Translations under genes and position numbers: made by a program
Notes under the pieces: generated by a model
The model's database searches: none
What the model saw: only the letters and a program-made list of their open reading frames with translations
Told to the model about the DNA's origin: nothing
Source: Steinernema hermaphroditum
Taxonomy: Eukaryota; Nematoda; Chromadorea; Rhabditida; Steinernematidae
DNA length: 64,000 nucleotides
Reading direction: 5' to 3'
Assembly (NCBI GenBank): GCA_030435675.1
Contig: CM059623.1
Location: 11,124,012 to 11,188,011, forward strand
Shown here: piece after piece, positions 35,101 to 50,100 of the stretch
Layout: each line of letters begins with the position of its first letter
Numbering within the stretch: the stretch's first letter is position 1

Positions 35101-38100
35101 GAACTCACGCAATTCAGATAAAAACTCTCCACATCTACCTACTCAATCATTCAACAAAAAGGCACCGGATAGACGTCGACAATCCTGAGAACTGCCGTCC
35201 TTCGGTGGTGGCCTTTATGCCCAACGGCCGTTCTTTAATTCCCGATTTTACGCACTTTCCTCTTCTAGGAACTCCCTATTTACGACAACACAACGACAAA
35301 GAACAACACCTAGCGCGTGTAATTGAATGTTGTCTTTGCACTTTGCGTCCATCGGCGTCAAACGTCGTAATTGATCTATTAGTCGTTCTTTGCTGCGCCT
35401 TTCAAACAGCGCAAACATTAGGGTCTAATGGATGCGTCGGCGCGGAAATCACGCGATTTTGGAAAGCGCTAATCTTATCTCGTCGTTCCATCGAATCGTC
35501 GATATTCACGGGCACAAAATCTCCCGAATTTGTGCCCACCGTCCTCTGAACAATGTCGCTTTTTGCGTTCGTTTACGAGCTTCCGCGAATGGATTAATGT
35601 CCTACGACCGAATAATTCATTAAGTTCTAGTACAATTAGGGCAATTTTTGACCCGAATTTGAGACGTTCATCAAAATGATTTGAAATCTAAAGAGATGTT
35701 TGGGTAGGTGATTTTGTAAATCCTCACTGAATAATACGGACAAAGGCACTTCCGCGATCTTTGTCCGTGGCCAGACTCCAAGACAACTGAATTAGTTCAA
35801 CATTCCGTCTAGGCGCAATTGGATTTCATTGGCCGGTGCCGGAATCGCGGATCGACGTCGAGGAAGCTAATAATGAAACTTTAATCTTTGTGCCTGTCTT
35901 TGAAAGGAAAGGAAATATTGCAGTCGAGCAGACTAGAAATATCCATCAAATAGACGAAATTTGATATGAACACAGAGGCTAAGACGGCAACGACTTGTTC
36001 GGACGTTGAATTTCGGGCTATCTTTGAATCCTGTGTGCCAACTCCATATGAATTTTATGAAAAATACAACGTATAAGCATAAAAGAAACGTCATAATCGA
36101 AAGTACTTATTTACCATCGAAGCTTAGAAACATGGTCTTTCTTAGAAAACGACGAATAATACGAAAAACCTCCATAATTATCCAAACAACAATAGCTCTT
36201 TTTAATGTTGTTATCATTATGGCGGTGGGAAAGCGTCTACAAAAACAAAAATCGAATGCAGCATGATGATCAGCGATCTATAGTCAAAAACAGAAACATC
36301 GAACGTATCTCTCTTTCCGTAGTTTCCTCTCAAGGGTGCCATCGTAAACAAGGCATCCGGGATTTCCTTCTCTAATCCCCATATGTTTACCCTGCGCGTT
36401 GTTTCCTTCCAAACAAAAAAGGCACAAGACACACTTTTTTCGGGGTTCCCATAAAAGTAAGACGCAATAAAAAGTAATAATGCGGCCGGCGCCCATCCAG
36501 AACCCAGACGGTCCCTCCCAAGAGCCCCTTCCTATTGGCCCCCGAGGGTTCCACAGCGTTCCCAAAAGCGCTTCGAGAATAGTTAATTAGTCTTCGCCGG
36601 CCAGAGGCGAAGCCAAAAATCGCGCCCAAAGTTTGGCGCCACCCGCATCGTCGTCAGTCCGTCTGGAAAGTCCCTCGGAAGGGTTCCCTCGCTCCCTCCA
36701 GAAGGCCACTCGGTGGCGACGTCGTCCGCAAGGCGCGCTAATGGCGATCGGGAACGCGCCCCTGTGGCTTAAGGGCGCCAGGCCGTCGTCCACGATCGAT
36801 ACGATGTGATGGCCGGCGATGACGTGTGCCTGGAGATGAAGAAGGACGGGCAGCGGACGTTCGGGTGCCCTTGCGGGTGGGCTGGAGGAGGGCACGCGCC
36901 GGCTGGGTCTGGCGGAGGACCCGGAAGTTGAGCTGTGAGCTGAGAGGGAAGGGAGTGTTTTTGAAGTTGAGGTCTCCGAGTGACGGACAAGTGATGTCAT
37001 GATGGATTTCGGATCAAAACAACGGGGAACTGATCGTTTGGAAATTGGACCTTGGGGATTTGGAAATTTAGAGTGATCATCACTTCAAGCTAGAAAATCG
37101 CCAATGGAAGAAGACCAATACCTTAATGTAAATTTCCGTTTGTTCCAAGACCTTATTTGTCGAGAGTACATGGACGAATTTCAGCTCATTCCAGGCCAAA
37201 GTTTGAGAGACCATTCCTCCCAAGTGTGGCCGACCTAGTTCTGTCAAACCAAATGCTCGACATGCCTTTTTATTCGAAAACGGCCCCGTTTCTAGGAATC
37301 CAAATAAGGGCTATATGTGCTCTAACATCTCAATTCACTCAAGTGAAATCCGAACTCTGATCCCTTCGTTCGCATCAGAGGTCACATGCTGTGTGTTGAT
37401 TTGTGGCGGCACAAATGGTGACTTCCCCCCACCTCCATCCAAAAACACATCCCTCACCGCCACCGCCACCCCCTCCCGCACTGCCCACTCTCATCCCTCA
37501 ATGGGGCGCTTCCCACACACATTGTGCGATCGGCGCGGTGACATCAAACATTACACAAACAGAGCGTCGCCGGTGAATGGAGTTTGGATCAAAGAAGGTG
37601 TGCGGGCACGAGAGTACACACAAACCCACCTGTGCTGTCCTTGATCGGGAAACAGAGGATGTTCCGAGTCACGAAGCCCGTCCGTTCGTCCACTTTGGCG
37701 TAGAAGAAGGGGTGGCTGGAACATACACATTGTAATCTTTTCCGCATAATATAAATGTGTGAATTAAAAAATTTGTATTACTTCTGGGTCTTCTCTGATC
37801 GTGAGTGAAACCCTTGGTATCATGGCAAATGACCTCTCCCGTATCGTGCAGGTTTCGACCTCTTTCGACCACTGATTATGCTAAGTATCCAAGGCACATA
37901 TAAGAAATGCAAATTTCCAGAACTTTGCCTTTCTTGACCTGGCTATAATTCTCAAATTTTCATACCGAATTTCACATACTTCAACAACAAATTGCATTGA
38001 ATTTTATACGACGAATTCAAGAAAATCCATCCTTCCAGCCTTTTGGCCTTTATTCTTCCTCAGCCTATTTATCCAATTTTCGTTTAGACCACCCGCTATG

Positions 38101-41100
38101 ATTGACCACTTACTTGTACACATCTTTGACGTTCATCATCTGCCCGGTGGTGGCGACCTGGCCGACGATTCCCTGCGAGAGAGGCATCCTGATCTCGGTC
38201 AAATACTCGTCGCTGGTGCCGTTCTTCTCGAACACTTCGGCGACAAGTTCCGAATGCTCTTTGTCCAACAGGAAGAGTGAACAGCTGAAAAGCGAAATCG
38301 GATTATCACGAATCGAGGCTTCTTCTTGTCGCCACTCGCGACTTCTCGTCCTAGGCGTCCCTTTAAAGATGCCTCGTTGGGTACGTAGTTTGTGAGGGGA
38401 GGCGCCAAAGCGTCGGGAACGAGTTCCTATCGCCGAATTTGTAAACAAGTGATAAAGGGTGTTCTGGTTCTCTGCTTTGTTGGTATTTTGGCGCTTAAAT
38501 GGAGAGAGGGCCGGAAACGGAGGGTCGTCGATGTTGTTAAGTGATCGTCGAGCGAGGGAGGGAGGGAGGCGATCACTCAACAACAGGAAAGGGGAGGGGA
38601 ATCACATGAGGCTCGAGGGAGGGCTTAATTACACGTTGACAAGCCTGTGTTTTGACACGATGAAAGAGCGACGATCGCTTTAATTAAGGCGAAAGCGAGC
38701 GACCGTAAATGCGGTGACGTCGCTAGAAACGGTAAAAATACATACACAAAGCGAATTTGATGAGAGTAATTAGAAAGAGAAAACGGAACAAATGTTGTTG
38801 TCACCTCGCGTTACGATCAAACATTATATGCGTTTTACTTTTGAGGACTACGGTAGTGGAAGTTGCAGTTTGTTAGCGAATCTATTCAAAAGGCTTCCCA
38901 CATTCGAGTGGAATATTTTGCGTCTTTTAATTCACGATTTCGATCGAAAAAGGTGTAAATCAACTCACCTAATAATCTAGAAGTTGTCATTTGAAAATCG
39001 AATTGAAAACTGTTGGCCTAGGGTAATCTCCAATGGTTTTTCCACAGAATAAATTCTAGCGGTGTTTCTGGATGTTTCCCCGTCCGGAAAATCGTCGTTT
39101 TTCCAACCGCCTACGTTTACGTTAAGCCCTTTGACCGACCTCTCATTTGGACTGTCTCGAAAATGACGTTGGCTTCTTGGCTAGACACTTCTGTCTGAGA
39201 CAATCCGCAAAAAAAGAAACAGTCTATACTACTCCATCATATCTCCTTGATTCCAAATTGAGCGGTCGACCCTCCAAGTTCAGTGCGAACACAATAATGC
39301 TCTACGGTCGGTCACTCACTTCTCATCATAAACAAGGCAATCAGCAACCAGACCCTAACAAGTCTCTCACTAAAAATACACGTTCCTCTCTAGTGTTCAC
39401 ACGATCTACGACCTCAACTCACGAATAATTCACTTTCCCGACGCGTAGAAACGAAACTTCCCCCGTTGTCACATGGCCGGATGAGAGCCACATGGCCTTC
39501 TAGATCTGTACTTCGCCGTTCCCATGCTTGTTTACAACGATATAAGGCAACTAATACGATTTGGGGGTCAAAGTACGTGTAGAGTGATGCAATACTATAA
39601 ACCTGGTCTTATCAGAGGATGAGCGAACGCACCCAGCACATCGGCTCTCGGAATCGGTGTCAACAGACCCTTTTCTTCTCTGTTGCAATAGCACCAAAAC
39701 AAGCTTTGAATGTGAAATTAGTCAGACCAGACTAGCCACCACTCACATGCCCTATTACATCACGCATCTGCTTACTCCAATTCGATCAAAACAACTCGAA
39801 ATTCAATAACGAAAGTATTTCCAAAACTTCGGGCGAAGATCAGCTGCTCGAAAATGTGCCTAGGCGTTGTAACCCGCAGAGTGCACATTACAAAATCGAC
39901 CTGAAGTCACGCTTTTCATAGGTCAGAAATAGAAGAGAGAAGCAACTTTAGCGTCATCAATCATAAAGTGAAGAATCAGGCATGATAAAAGTTGTGATAG
40001 GTGCCTTCTCAGTACAAAGAAATGCTCATTTGGCGCCGTGCCATGCTGATCTTGCCGAAAGACAAAACAAAAATCGCACGTTTCTGTTACACACTGTCAC
40101 ATATTTGTTATCTCTACGACCTGTTTTCCGATGAAATCGAGTCCCGTCTGGGCACCGTAATGGCCAAAAAGAACAAAGGAAAACACGAAGTGCTACGGTC
40201 TCGAATGGAAAACATAGGATCGGATTCGTTCGAATTTGAGACTTTTGAAAACAACAAAACAACACAATCTTTCGTCAAGTTCGAAGCTATTCTACAAACG
40301 AAAACATGTGGCAACCATAGCTGAGTGTTTTGACTACAAGTGCACTTAATCTAATGATTTATTTGTTCACACGTACGTTTGTTTTCGTTCTGTGATAAGC
40401 TAAAGTCCACAAAGAGTCCCCAAACATATTATTTGGAGTACGTGAAAGCAGTGACCTTCCGATGGAGCCAGTGGTGCACGAATGCCCTCGGACCTGGCTG
40501 TGTAGGTAAGAGCTTTTCGTCTACTTTCTCTTCGATTTAAACAAAAAACTCTTTTCTTTGTTAACCAGCTTAACCAATCGGATCAATGACCTTCTTGGCC
40601 GGCCTCTGTGAAATGTCTGATTCTCTATATGACACATAAACTTCTAAGACGATTAATTGTTGATCCTCGGCCTTATCCGGATTTCTTAAAGCCGCCGTAT
40701 TAATAGGTCTTCTATCTGACATTATCAAATATGTCCAATAATATAACTATAAAATCTAAAAAATTAAGTATGTACAAGGTTCATATCAGTCTTTTCCAGA
40801 TTCTTCTCAAGACCACAAAAGTGTCAAAGGCTACCGCTATATGTTAAGAAGAAGATGTGTATGTGTATCAGCATATCATGGCATAAAATGAGATCTACTT
40901 TCAGCGACTTCAATAAGGGCACTTGTTTTCGGCCGTTTTTCTGTAGAGAATGAGTGCTGGAAAGTGATGTGGCATCTTTTAGCGTTTCAGAGACATTTAC
41001 GTATCAAACATTCAACCTATGTTCGAGCTAGGTCGCAGGTCGAATTATCCAAACTGAGCTGGCACTTAAGTGTGTAATGAATGGAATGTACCACGGTAAA

Positions 41101-44100
41101 AGTGATTTTTAATAATGTATTCCCCAGAGGAATCTTTTTATGTTTGTGTAATTTTAAAGTATGGGAAATCAGGAGAGACCACAGTTGATTCAACAATGGA
41201 CGGGCTGCAAATCACCTTTCTTCCGCTCAGAGCACAAGTCATCGACTACCTCATTCCGTGTCTTGATGACTCCAGGTGCAATATCCCTCTAAAGGTTTCC
41301 TAATCCCCCCATTGAGCCTAATATAACCACTTTTCGTACTTCCGAGAACTGCCTTAGGCCAAACAAAACGCACTAATTGTAGAGAGAAGCAATTAGTTTC
41401 AAATTAATTAACTTACATTTCCGCCTGGACGAGCGCCTTCGCTTCTTTGGTGATGTTACGCACGAGGAGGTTCATGTCTTCTGAAAGCGTTTTGAACCGT
41501 TTACAGGCCTCTTTGGTTTTGCAGTCGGGAGGGCCGTCCGAACAGCAGGACGACGATTCGGAGCCCTCAGAGTCGGCGGTGCCAGCGAGGTCTTTGAGCG
41601 CCAAGCAGCTCTTGGCCGAGATCACCTTAGCCTGTGGATAGTCGACGTGCTCGTTGAAGTGCACACGGTGACCGGCGACGGCGCCGAACAGGATCGTCTG
41701 ACGGTCAAGAGCCGAAGCCGCGGACATCGGCGGGGAGCCGCGCCGGTAGAAGGAGTAGTCTACTGGAGGCGACGGCGATGGCGACGAAGACGACGACGAC
41801 GGAGGACTCATCATGAGCGTCGGCAGCGCCGGTGTGCTGTTGCGACGAACGGCACTTTCCACGAGAAACATCGGTGAGGAATTTCGACGGAATTATTCAG
41901 TACGGCCCGTCTGGTTCACTTAAATTGATGACTACTTTATGGACACGGACCGGCGCGAAATCGAACCGATGAGGTAGGAGCGACTCGGCTAGGAGCACGA
42001 ACGTTGAGGGATGAACGCTTAAATTCCACGACCTTATCCGAATTGTCTTGGATAGGAAAATGTCAGAATGTCTGAGTTGGTGTACTCGCGAAAACCATCT
42101 GATTCTAGCCAAAAGACTGACTGTTGCATTCCTGATGTTTTCCGGAGACCCTGCGGGGAACAAATAGTTGAGGGAAGAACGTCCTAGCAGTCGTCCCACT
42201 ACGGTCCCAATCCTCACAAAGACCCATGACTGGATAAATGCGCTAGAGGGAAACGCGGTACACATTGTGACATCACAATTGATCTCGCTGTTCACACGAA
42301 CCTCTTTTTTACCAACTTCCTTCCCCCGCCCCACCCTTAATCCACCTACATCCCCCTACACGCTTACTCACGGCAAATTCGTGACAGGACAACTCCGCTA
42401 ACGGAAGTAATTGCGTGACGTTCCTAATTGTGACTAATTGCCGAAAAACAGGAATTTTCGTCACCTCGTCAGAGATCCCAAGCCTACTGTTAGTCTACTT
42501 CGGTCGATATGGGCAGACATGTACTTAAAGGTGTTCGCAGTACGCTGTCTACTATACATAGTATGTCTGTCTGAAGGAAGTCACAAGTGCACCTGTACTA
42601 GGTCACGTAGCTGGGCATTCATAGAAATCGGGGGATTTTCAAGGTCTCCCACGAAGACGGCGACCTTGAGAGTCTAACGGAACGTTTCTTCCAAAAACAC
42701 TTCATTAGAGGGTTTGTTTGTGGGATAAGGCCGAAATGAGAAAATATGGAAAGGGCATGGAACTCTCAGCTTAAACGTAAATATTGATGTGAAAAGGGGA
42801 CAAGATCTGGTGCGGTTGAGTGGTCATTTATGTGTCGCAGAGATCTAAGGAATATGAAATGCAGACAGAACGGCGAAAGTCGCCGTTAATTGGGAGAGAG
42901 CGGCGAAGTCGAAACTCCGGAAAGGGGAGGAGACAGCAAAAACATTACGTAAACACAAAAACGGATTTCAGAGAAAAACACGCTTATGTAAAGAGGAAAA
43001 AGGTCATTAAGCATTTGGCGGAAGTCGTCAGACGAAGAAGGTGAAAAACAGGAAGTGGGCACAGGACAAAAGCGACTTGGAGGTTGTCCAGGCACGAAAA
43101 TTGCGGAAAAACTGTTGACAACTCTGTTTTGACCGGGTCTGAAGGAAGGGTCTTTAAGAGGAAATGTCTCTGCGGGTGGTTTGTGGGGAACCGATGGGAA
43201 TTCCGCCATCCAAAATCCCCCATTTCCTCAAAAGCAAAGCCACAAAAACAGGTGGGATTGAGTCAGTGAACAAGTACCATCTACGGTGTGCTGGAAGAAA
43301 GGTTATTCTAGACCCACTTCTACCTGAGAAAAGTCAATGAGAACGGTATGTTTTAGACGTCCACAAGGTTGTTTTTGTCAATAAAACAAAGTATAAATAC
43401 AAAAATAGAACGCCAAAAATTATTCGAAGTCTCGAAGAGATTCGAACCTAGGACTTCGAAACACAAAGGCGATTTTCTAGCCAACTCGCTTTTTGCAATC
43501 TTCAATGCAAGCTTTAGGCAGTCAATCTTGATACAGAACTCTGGACTCGTTGTGTACGTGACTGCCCACCACAGTATCTCACTCTACCAGAGCACAGCCC
43601 GATCCTTATCTGTTACTTGAATGTATCTCCTTGTTAGTAATAGTGAGAGATATGAGGCAGCGTTCACAAAGTAAGATGAATTGGAAGGACAAAGACAAAA
43701 GATGACAAATGAAATAGTCTTTGTTCCTATAAGTACATCCATGTCCCAGTCAGCTCGGACAGATAGGGGCAGAAGCAATCGGTGCGTATCCAAGAAGCAA
43801 AAGCCAAGAAAAGTCCACCACCAGTTCGACTGTGACGACAGGGCCCTGGCATATTCACCCTCGCACTGACAAACTGCTCTTTCTTGCGAGTGCAATCCAG
43901 GGGTGAGAAAATTGTCGACATTTCGAATATACCTTAAATGAGTCAGCGTCGACATCAAAAACGCAAAAACCCAGGTTCGCTCTATAAATAATCGCCTTTG
44001 AACGAAGCAAGGACGTCATCGGGGAGAACAGGTGTCCTCGACGGCGAACGCAAAATGAAATAAATCGCCGAAAAACTAATAATCGCGTGCATAAAACATG

Positions 44101-47100
44101 GACATGGAAACGAATTTATGGATTCGTATGTGCCAAAAGAGATGAAGATCATACGTCTGAAACCCTAAAGCTCGATAGATCATCGAGATGAATTCCTTGG
44201 AATGCCGGTGCCCATCGAGGAAGGCCGGATTACAAGGCGAAGACCGTAGAACAGACGGTTAGACCCCCTTGAAGGCGGGAAAATCCCATAAAATGACGTC
44301 GTAGATCTGTCGGCAAGATAGAACAGGTAAAGGAGGGCGCCCTCTTGGAGTACTCGGCAAGTACGAGTCAACACGGCCGATCCGAAGTTTCGAAATGCGC
44401 GAGGGGCGGCGACTCACGATGGCGATTAATTGAATCATCTGATCGATGAGGACGGGAATCCCTCGGCCACGAGGCGGCGCGCGATCGCCGCCGCCGAGCC
44501 ACGCCCCTCGCCGATGGTCATCAGCTTATGAGAAACTAATGAGAAAGTCGCGCGCTGAATTGTAAAAGTCGCATGTTTTCGGTTAATTAAGACCGGCCGG
44601 TTTTTGGCCGAACTCGTGGCCGTAAACATGCATGAGGGTGGTGGGAGATAAATATAGTAGGCCGCCGTAATATGATCGAAACAGCAAAACATATTCGAAA
44701 TTGAGTCCGTTTGTTTATGATTTTGAGAAAAGGGACGGAAGTGGCGCACCGTGACCGAAGGACCTGTTGGGTGGCGGTTGATGGAAGTGGAAGCTGGTGG
44801 AGTTTAGAGGAAAGAGGACGAACGAATGAGTGAATATACAGAGCGTACTTTGGAGCGAATTCAAGAGGCTTGAGTGGGGATAGAACAGTTCGATATGGTA
44901 TGGTCTGCGTCCAATTTTGAGACGTCTAGACCGAGTATATAAACAATGCAAGGGATCACTTTCTATCGTCAGCTGTTTACTACCGGTTGAGGGCCGAGTA
45001 AATTACTGCTTTTTAGAATGACAATAAGGTATGAGCCGAACGAAAATAGCGCCAGATTAACCGTTCAAATGATGGAGACTCTCATGGACTGGAAGACTGG
45101 GAAGTTCTCATATCGCATGTCTGGTCTAAAGTTTCACTCCGTCTCGTTCAATCAAAGACCAAAAACTCAATTTCCCCTTTCAAAGCACACCAGCCCCTCC
45201 ATTCAATCTCCCCCTCTTCATCTCGTTTTCGGCGCTTTTTGTGAACGTGTGAATTAGAAGCGGCGAATCGCTGATTAGATGAGCGAGTGCTCGGCTGAGC
45301 TCTTTTACTCCGTGAGTGCGACTTTCACAAATTTGCCAACTCATTTAGGCGAAAGGGACGCCTCGTTCCGGGCTGAAAATCGTCGTCCAAAAACACACGT
45401 TGGCCACGGTCTTTCAGTGGGACACAATGGTGTTTTCCGGGAAAACAATGGTCCTTGGCCCATTCTACGCACGTGTTCGCTTTATACGTGTGTACAAAAG
45501 AACAATTACGCCAAATTGGTTTTAGTTAGTTTCGGCCAGAGATCAGAACACATAATCGTGTAATCTTTCTTCGAAGGCGACTCCGAAAAACATCGGTTGT
45601 TTACAAGTGCCTATTATCTTCAACTCGAAAACAAAGGATTGAGACATGTGGCTATTAATATGGGAATCTGATTAATTCTTAAAACAAAGAATCAGTGTTC
45701 TTCGGTCTTGAAAGGGAATATTCTCAACAAAAACACAGGTTTTCGATGCGTACAATGTGAGAAAAAAGAGTAATACAATTCTATAATACAATGGATGGGT
45801 CGCACGAACGCCAACTCCAAAAGCCGATCCTTAATCCACTTTTGTGACTCACTTATTCATTAGTCTGAAAACAACGATGTTTGCCACTCAAGAAAGACAA
45901 CGATCGGGGGAACCTTAGGAAATGTCAGAAAACAAAGGGTACTTTATGGCCAATATTGGAAAACAAATGAGAATTGGCGATTTCTGAACAGAATGGTGGG
46001 AAAGATCAAGAGTGAAAGGGGCCATTTCACCCAGTTTTTCTTGTGAAGTGCCAGTGGCCGATACACATTTCTGGACTGAGACTATGGTCGGTGTTATATA
46101 GGAAAGGCTTGCCTGATATTTGTATTTTTCATTTTATCTTTGGTCTGTTAGACTCGGCTACCATCTTAGTCCAATAAGGGCCGAGAGATACGAAAGCAGA
46201 CGCACTTGAGGACAGAAAACAAACGAGACTCAGTCTGTCCTCGGGCTTCCGATATTATTACAGAAACTGTAAACATGTTTTGGGAAAATGCCGTTGTTGT
46301 TCGATCTTTGAAGATCCATTCTCTAAGGTTCAAGTACGATGAGCTGATGATGACCACACATCATGGAAAGAGGCGCTCTCCTTGCAAGATGCACCAGAAA
46401 ACAAACCTGTAGATCGCACTTGAGTGCACAAACAAGCGTGAGTAACCATGTTTGTAACAAAGGGTTTTCGTGGTGCACTTCTGAACATAACACGAGAACA
46501 ATGATGGAAACCATGAGTAGGGTGCACTTCGGAATGGCCGAAGACGTAATCACATGTTTTCGAGGTACGGCTTCTGGTTTTCGGAGATTCAGGGGATCGT
46601 GAATCATTTCTCGGACGGTGACTCAAGGGCTGATATACCTGATCTCCCTGCAAACAGGTATGACCTGCTCCTAAGTCGTCGTATCTTGAGTCACCCATGG
46701 GATTTCATATGATGTGAGTTTTAGGATCATTCCGAAAGGCAGACGGGAACGGAATGTTTCAGAAAAACAGCAATGTACTTTCCGTCTAAACATTTTGCAA
46801 ATATTTCGAAGGAAATGGGAGTGCGTCGAGATGAGAAGATAAAATTTAGGTCGTCGTGCAAGTGTACTTTGGCAAAAAGTTCCGATATTTTGCAAAAATT
46901 ACAAAATTCGCATACAAATGCCCATCGGAGATGACTATCGATGTCTGCAGGTTTTGCAGAAAGTCAAACGTTTTTGGAGTCTTATTTTGATGTGGAATCC
47001 TACAATTTCAAATCAACCGCGGGTTCCCATGAGTATAAAAGTTGGAAGTTTTGCTCAAGACGGATCGCACTACAAATGGTGCATATTCTCGATAGACACC

Positions 47101-50100
47101 GTATCCTCACCGTGGCATCGGAGCCGGAGTCACCTTCACTCGAAGGCTGCAAAGCGACAGCTTCGAGTGCTACCGAAGAAGGTCTTTCGGGATCCTTCTC
47201 GGAGGTAGTCGTTAGGAGAAGCAAACGACAAATTCCGCTGAGAAGAAATGTTTCAAAATTGTGCGTCCCAGACCGTAGTGAGCGAGAACTTTGACTGCTT
47301 TTGGAGTAAATGGAGTGGAAAACAGTGCTTTCTAAAGAACCCAATAGGATATAAGTCATCAGTAAAGAAGGCAGATCGACCAGCCAAATCAGGAATTTGC
47401 GTATCGCTCTGCTTTGCTCGAAGGTATACCACCTACTTCGACAAATTCTCGGTAAATTCATGGGAAACTAATCTCCACGAGTGTATGAACTGAGGTATGG
47501 TAGGAGAAGAAACGTACTACGGTACAGAGTTCATCTGTGGTTCGTCCTTCGAAGACACCGTCGAACAACAATTGCGTCAAGTGGATGTGTCACCATGCTG
47601 GCCCTGCGGAAGAACCGGCTACGCAGACTACTCACATCTGTCGCCAAAAACATTTACGCGGAGTGTGCGTAACGAGAAAGTCAATGAAATCCTAATGAAG
47701 CCGTCGAAAATGTCCTTAGGGGTTAGCGCTGTGACGTCGACTTTGCGTGTGGCACGTAAACAATGTTCTCCATAAGGAATGAAGAAGAAGAAGCGAAAAA
47801 CGAGCCACTTCTAAGGTAAGCGCCAGGCATCAACATGACAGCCTTTCGTCCAAAGAAGCTAATTAATTCCGTAGGGACTGGGGCGGCGGGTACAAACGTC
47901 AGAGCGCAAGAAACATAATTAAGCGAAAACAATGAGGCCCGTATCACGCTACATGCGTCCCGCAGCGGCAAAGCCAAAAGCAAAAACGGACGACAATTAG
48001 GGGTGCGCGCGGCGGTGAGAAGGCAGCGAGGAGGGCGACGGAGGGAATAAGGAAGTGTGCGGCGCCGGAGGGTCGTGGAATTGGGTTGTTGGTGTGTGAA
48101 CTTATTGGATATGCGATTGAGGCATAGCTGGAGTCAATGTGCGTGGAGGAAAGTGACTGGAGGGCGCGCATAATCTCGGCCGGGAGATTAGCGTAGAGCC
48201 TACGCAGAAGGTGACATCCGATGATGTAATCGAGAAAGTGGAAATGAAGAACAAAAGGAAATGAGAAGAGCTGTCCAGAATGAGTCGTTTGTCATTCAAG
48301 CAACCTCTAGAGACCGCCCAGGTACCTACGTAGATGATCATGTCAACTATGCGGATTAAGGACGCAGGCTCGTGCAAGAAGGCCTCGTCTTGCAGGTTTC
48401 TTGCACACTCACGAGATGGACAATAAGATTGACAAGATAATAGGAGAGGTCGCGAAGAAATGGACGCAGAATTTTGCAGAAAAAGCAGTGTTTGTATGGC
48501 TTGGACAGTGTTCTGCGATAGTCAAAGGTCCCACTTCATGTGATCTTAGAGTATGTTGGTCTAAATTCCAATGGCCTCTGGACGGGCAGCTTAGCAACAA
48601 AGTTTCAGAAATCAGCAAGAGGTCTTCTGCCCAATATAAGCGCCCGAATACGTAGACAATAAGCGATAGAGCCAATAGAAGGCACTAGAAGACGTCGACG
48701 GACCGATGTGGTCCAAGATCATGTTTTCCAAAATTCGTCCGTTCCCCAGGGATCCATCATCCAAAAAGGGTTCCCTGTTTCCTTCTGACATAAATATTTT
48801 TGGAACCATTGACCAGGGACGTCACTGAGGGACTCTTGCTGTCATAAACCACCAGATCCACCTCACCAAAGGCCTAATTACATCTTTAAGGGTCGTTCCT
48901 TTATGCGACGAACTTCCTCCCATTCCTCCGACTTCCTTATTGTTCGATCACTCAAAAATTCGCCAAAAAATGCTCAAAAAAGACGCAGACGCGGAAGGAA
49001 CCGCGCCATTATTGTTCTGTTGTGGGAATTGGCGCGCGACCACGCCGCACGAAATTGGATAGTTTTTGCTCTTGAGCGCTCGGTTCGCAGATGATCGTTA
49101 ATCTCTTTCGCCAAAGGTCTAGACTAGACACAAACGGACTGCAGACGTCAGTAAAAGTGCACTGCTCGTTCTGTGAGTCATGGCACGGAGATAGGCTTAA
49201 TAAACAGAGAGGACATTTAGAGAAATGTGAAGAAGACCCCGCCATCCGGAACAAACAAAAAAGAAACCCATTAAGGCGCGTGATGTTGAGGGAAGGGGAT
49301 TGACGGGATGGAGAGGGTAGCCTGGCAACAAAAGGCCGGAAATCTGCAGGAGGGCCATTAGCCGAGCTTTGCAAAAGATGGGGAATTAGGGCAATTTCGA
49401 GGGTGGCGTTCAGCTCTGGGAAAACACTATGACACTGGGAATTGAACTCTCGCAAAATCGCACTAAAAACAACAAAACAGTGGCAGTACGTGGAATTTGT
49501 GAAAAGTGACGCGACACAATTAAAACGTTTTGACTGAAAGTTCTTGAGAATTGAAAATGATTTCGGAGAAGGGTACAGAAAAACATCGAACGGGTGCAGG
49601 TCGAGTAGAATTTTTGATTTTCGTGGTGGGTGGTCTGAACCACTCTTGAAAGCTTTTCTTTTGTTTTGAATGCAAGAGACGTCACACAAAGATTTACATT
49701 CCCACGACCTTTTTCACTTCCGTTTTCAGAGGCGGATGACTCGGATCCGTCTCTGGGAAAGGTCCTGACTTTCGTGATGGGTGGTCTGAACAGCATTTAG
49801 AACATCCCTCCTTCGCATTCTGAGAGCACAAAGAGGCTTCGTTTGCTCTTTTTCTCTAAAAGGCTCTCTTTTTTGGGTACGCCATACTCGGTACATAACT
49901 CCTAATCTACCAAATACTCAGAAAAGTGACGATGTTAAGTACCGTGGCGCATACTAAGCTGTCACGAGGAGCGCCGAGAGCCTGGCGTCACCACTAGTCT
50001 CCTCAAGCACACTCTCCGCATAAAGAATTCCGAAATTCCCGAAAGCCGTGGGAATTGGGCATGCGCGCAATCCAACATGGCTCGACACAAAAAGGGAGAA

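Noticed and set aside
36587..37000. 137-codon minus-strand ORF in a pde-2 intron
   Set aside because: GC-rich and partly codon-biased, but no in-phase junction with pde-2 exons and no domain; strand uncertain.
38110..38583. Upstream in-frame extension of the pde-2 GAF-B exon as an alternative start
   Set aside because: A strong TTTTCAG acceptor lies at the exon edge and the extension has no coding bias; openness looks accidental.
49009..49689. 226-codon minus-strand ORF
   Set aside because: No recognisable domain, composition not coding-like, and the BED-like frame lies on the other strand; probably chance.
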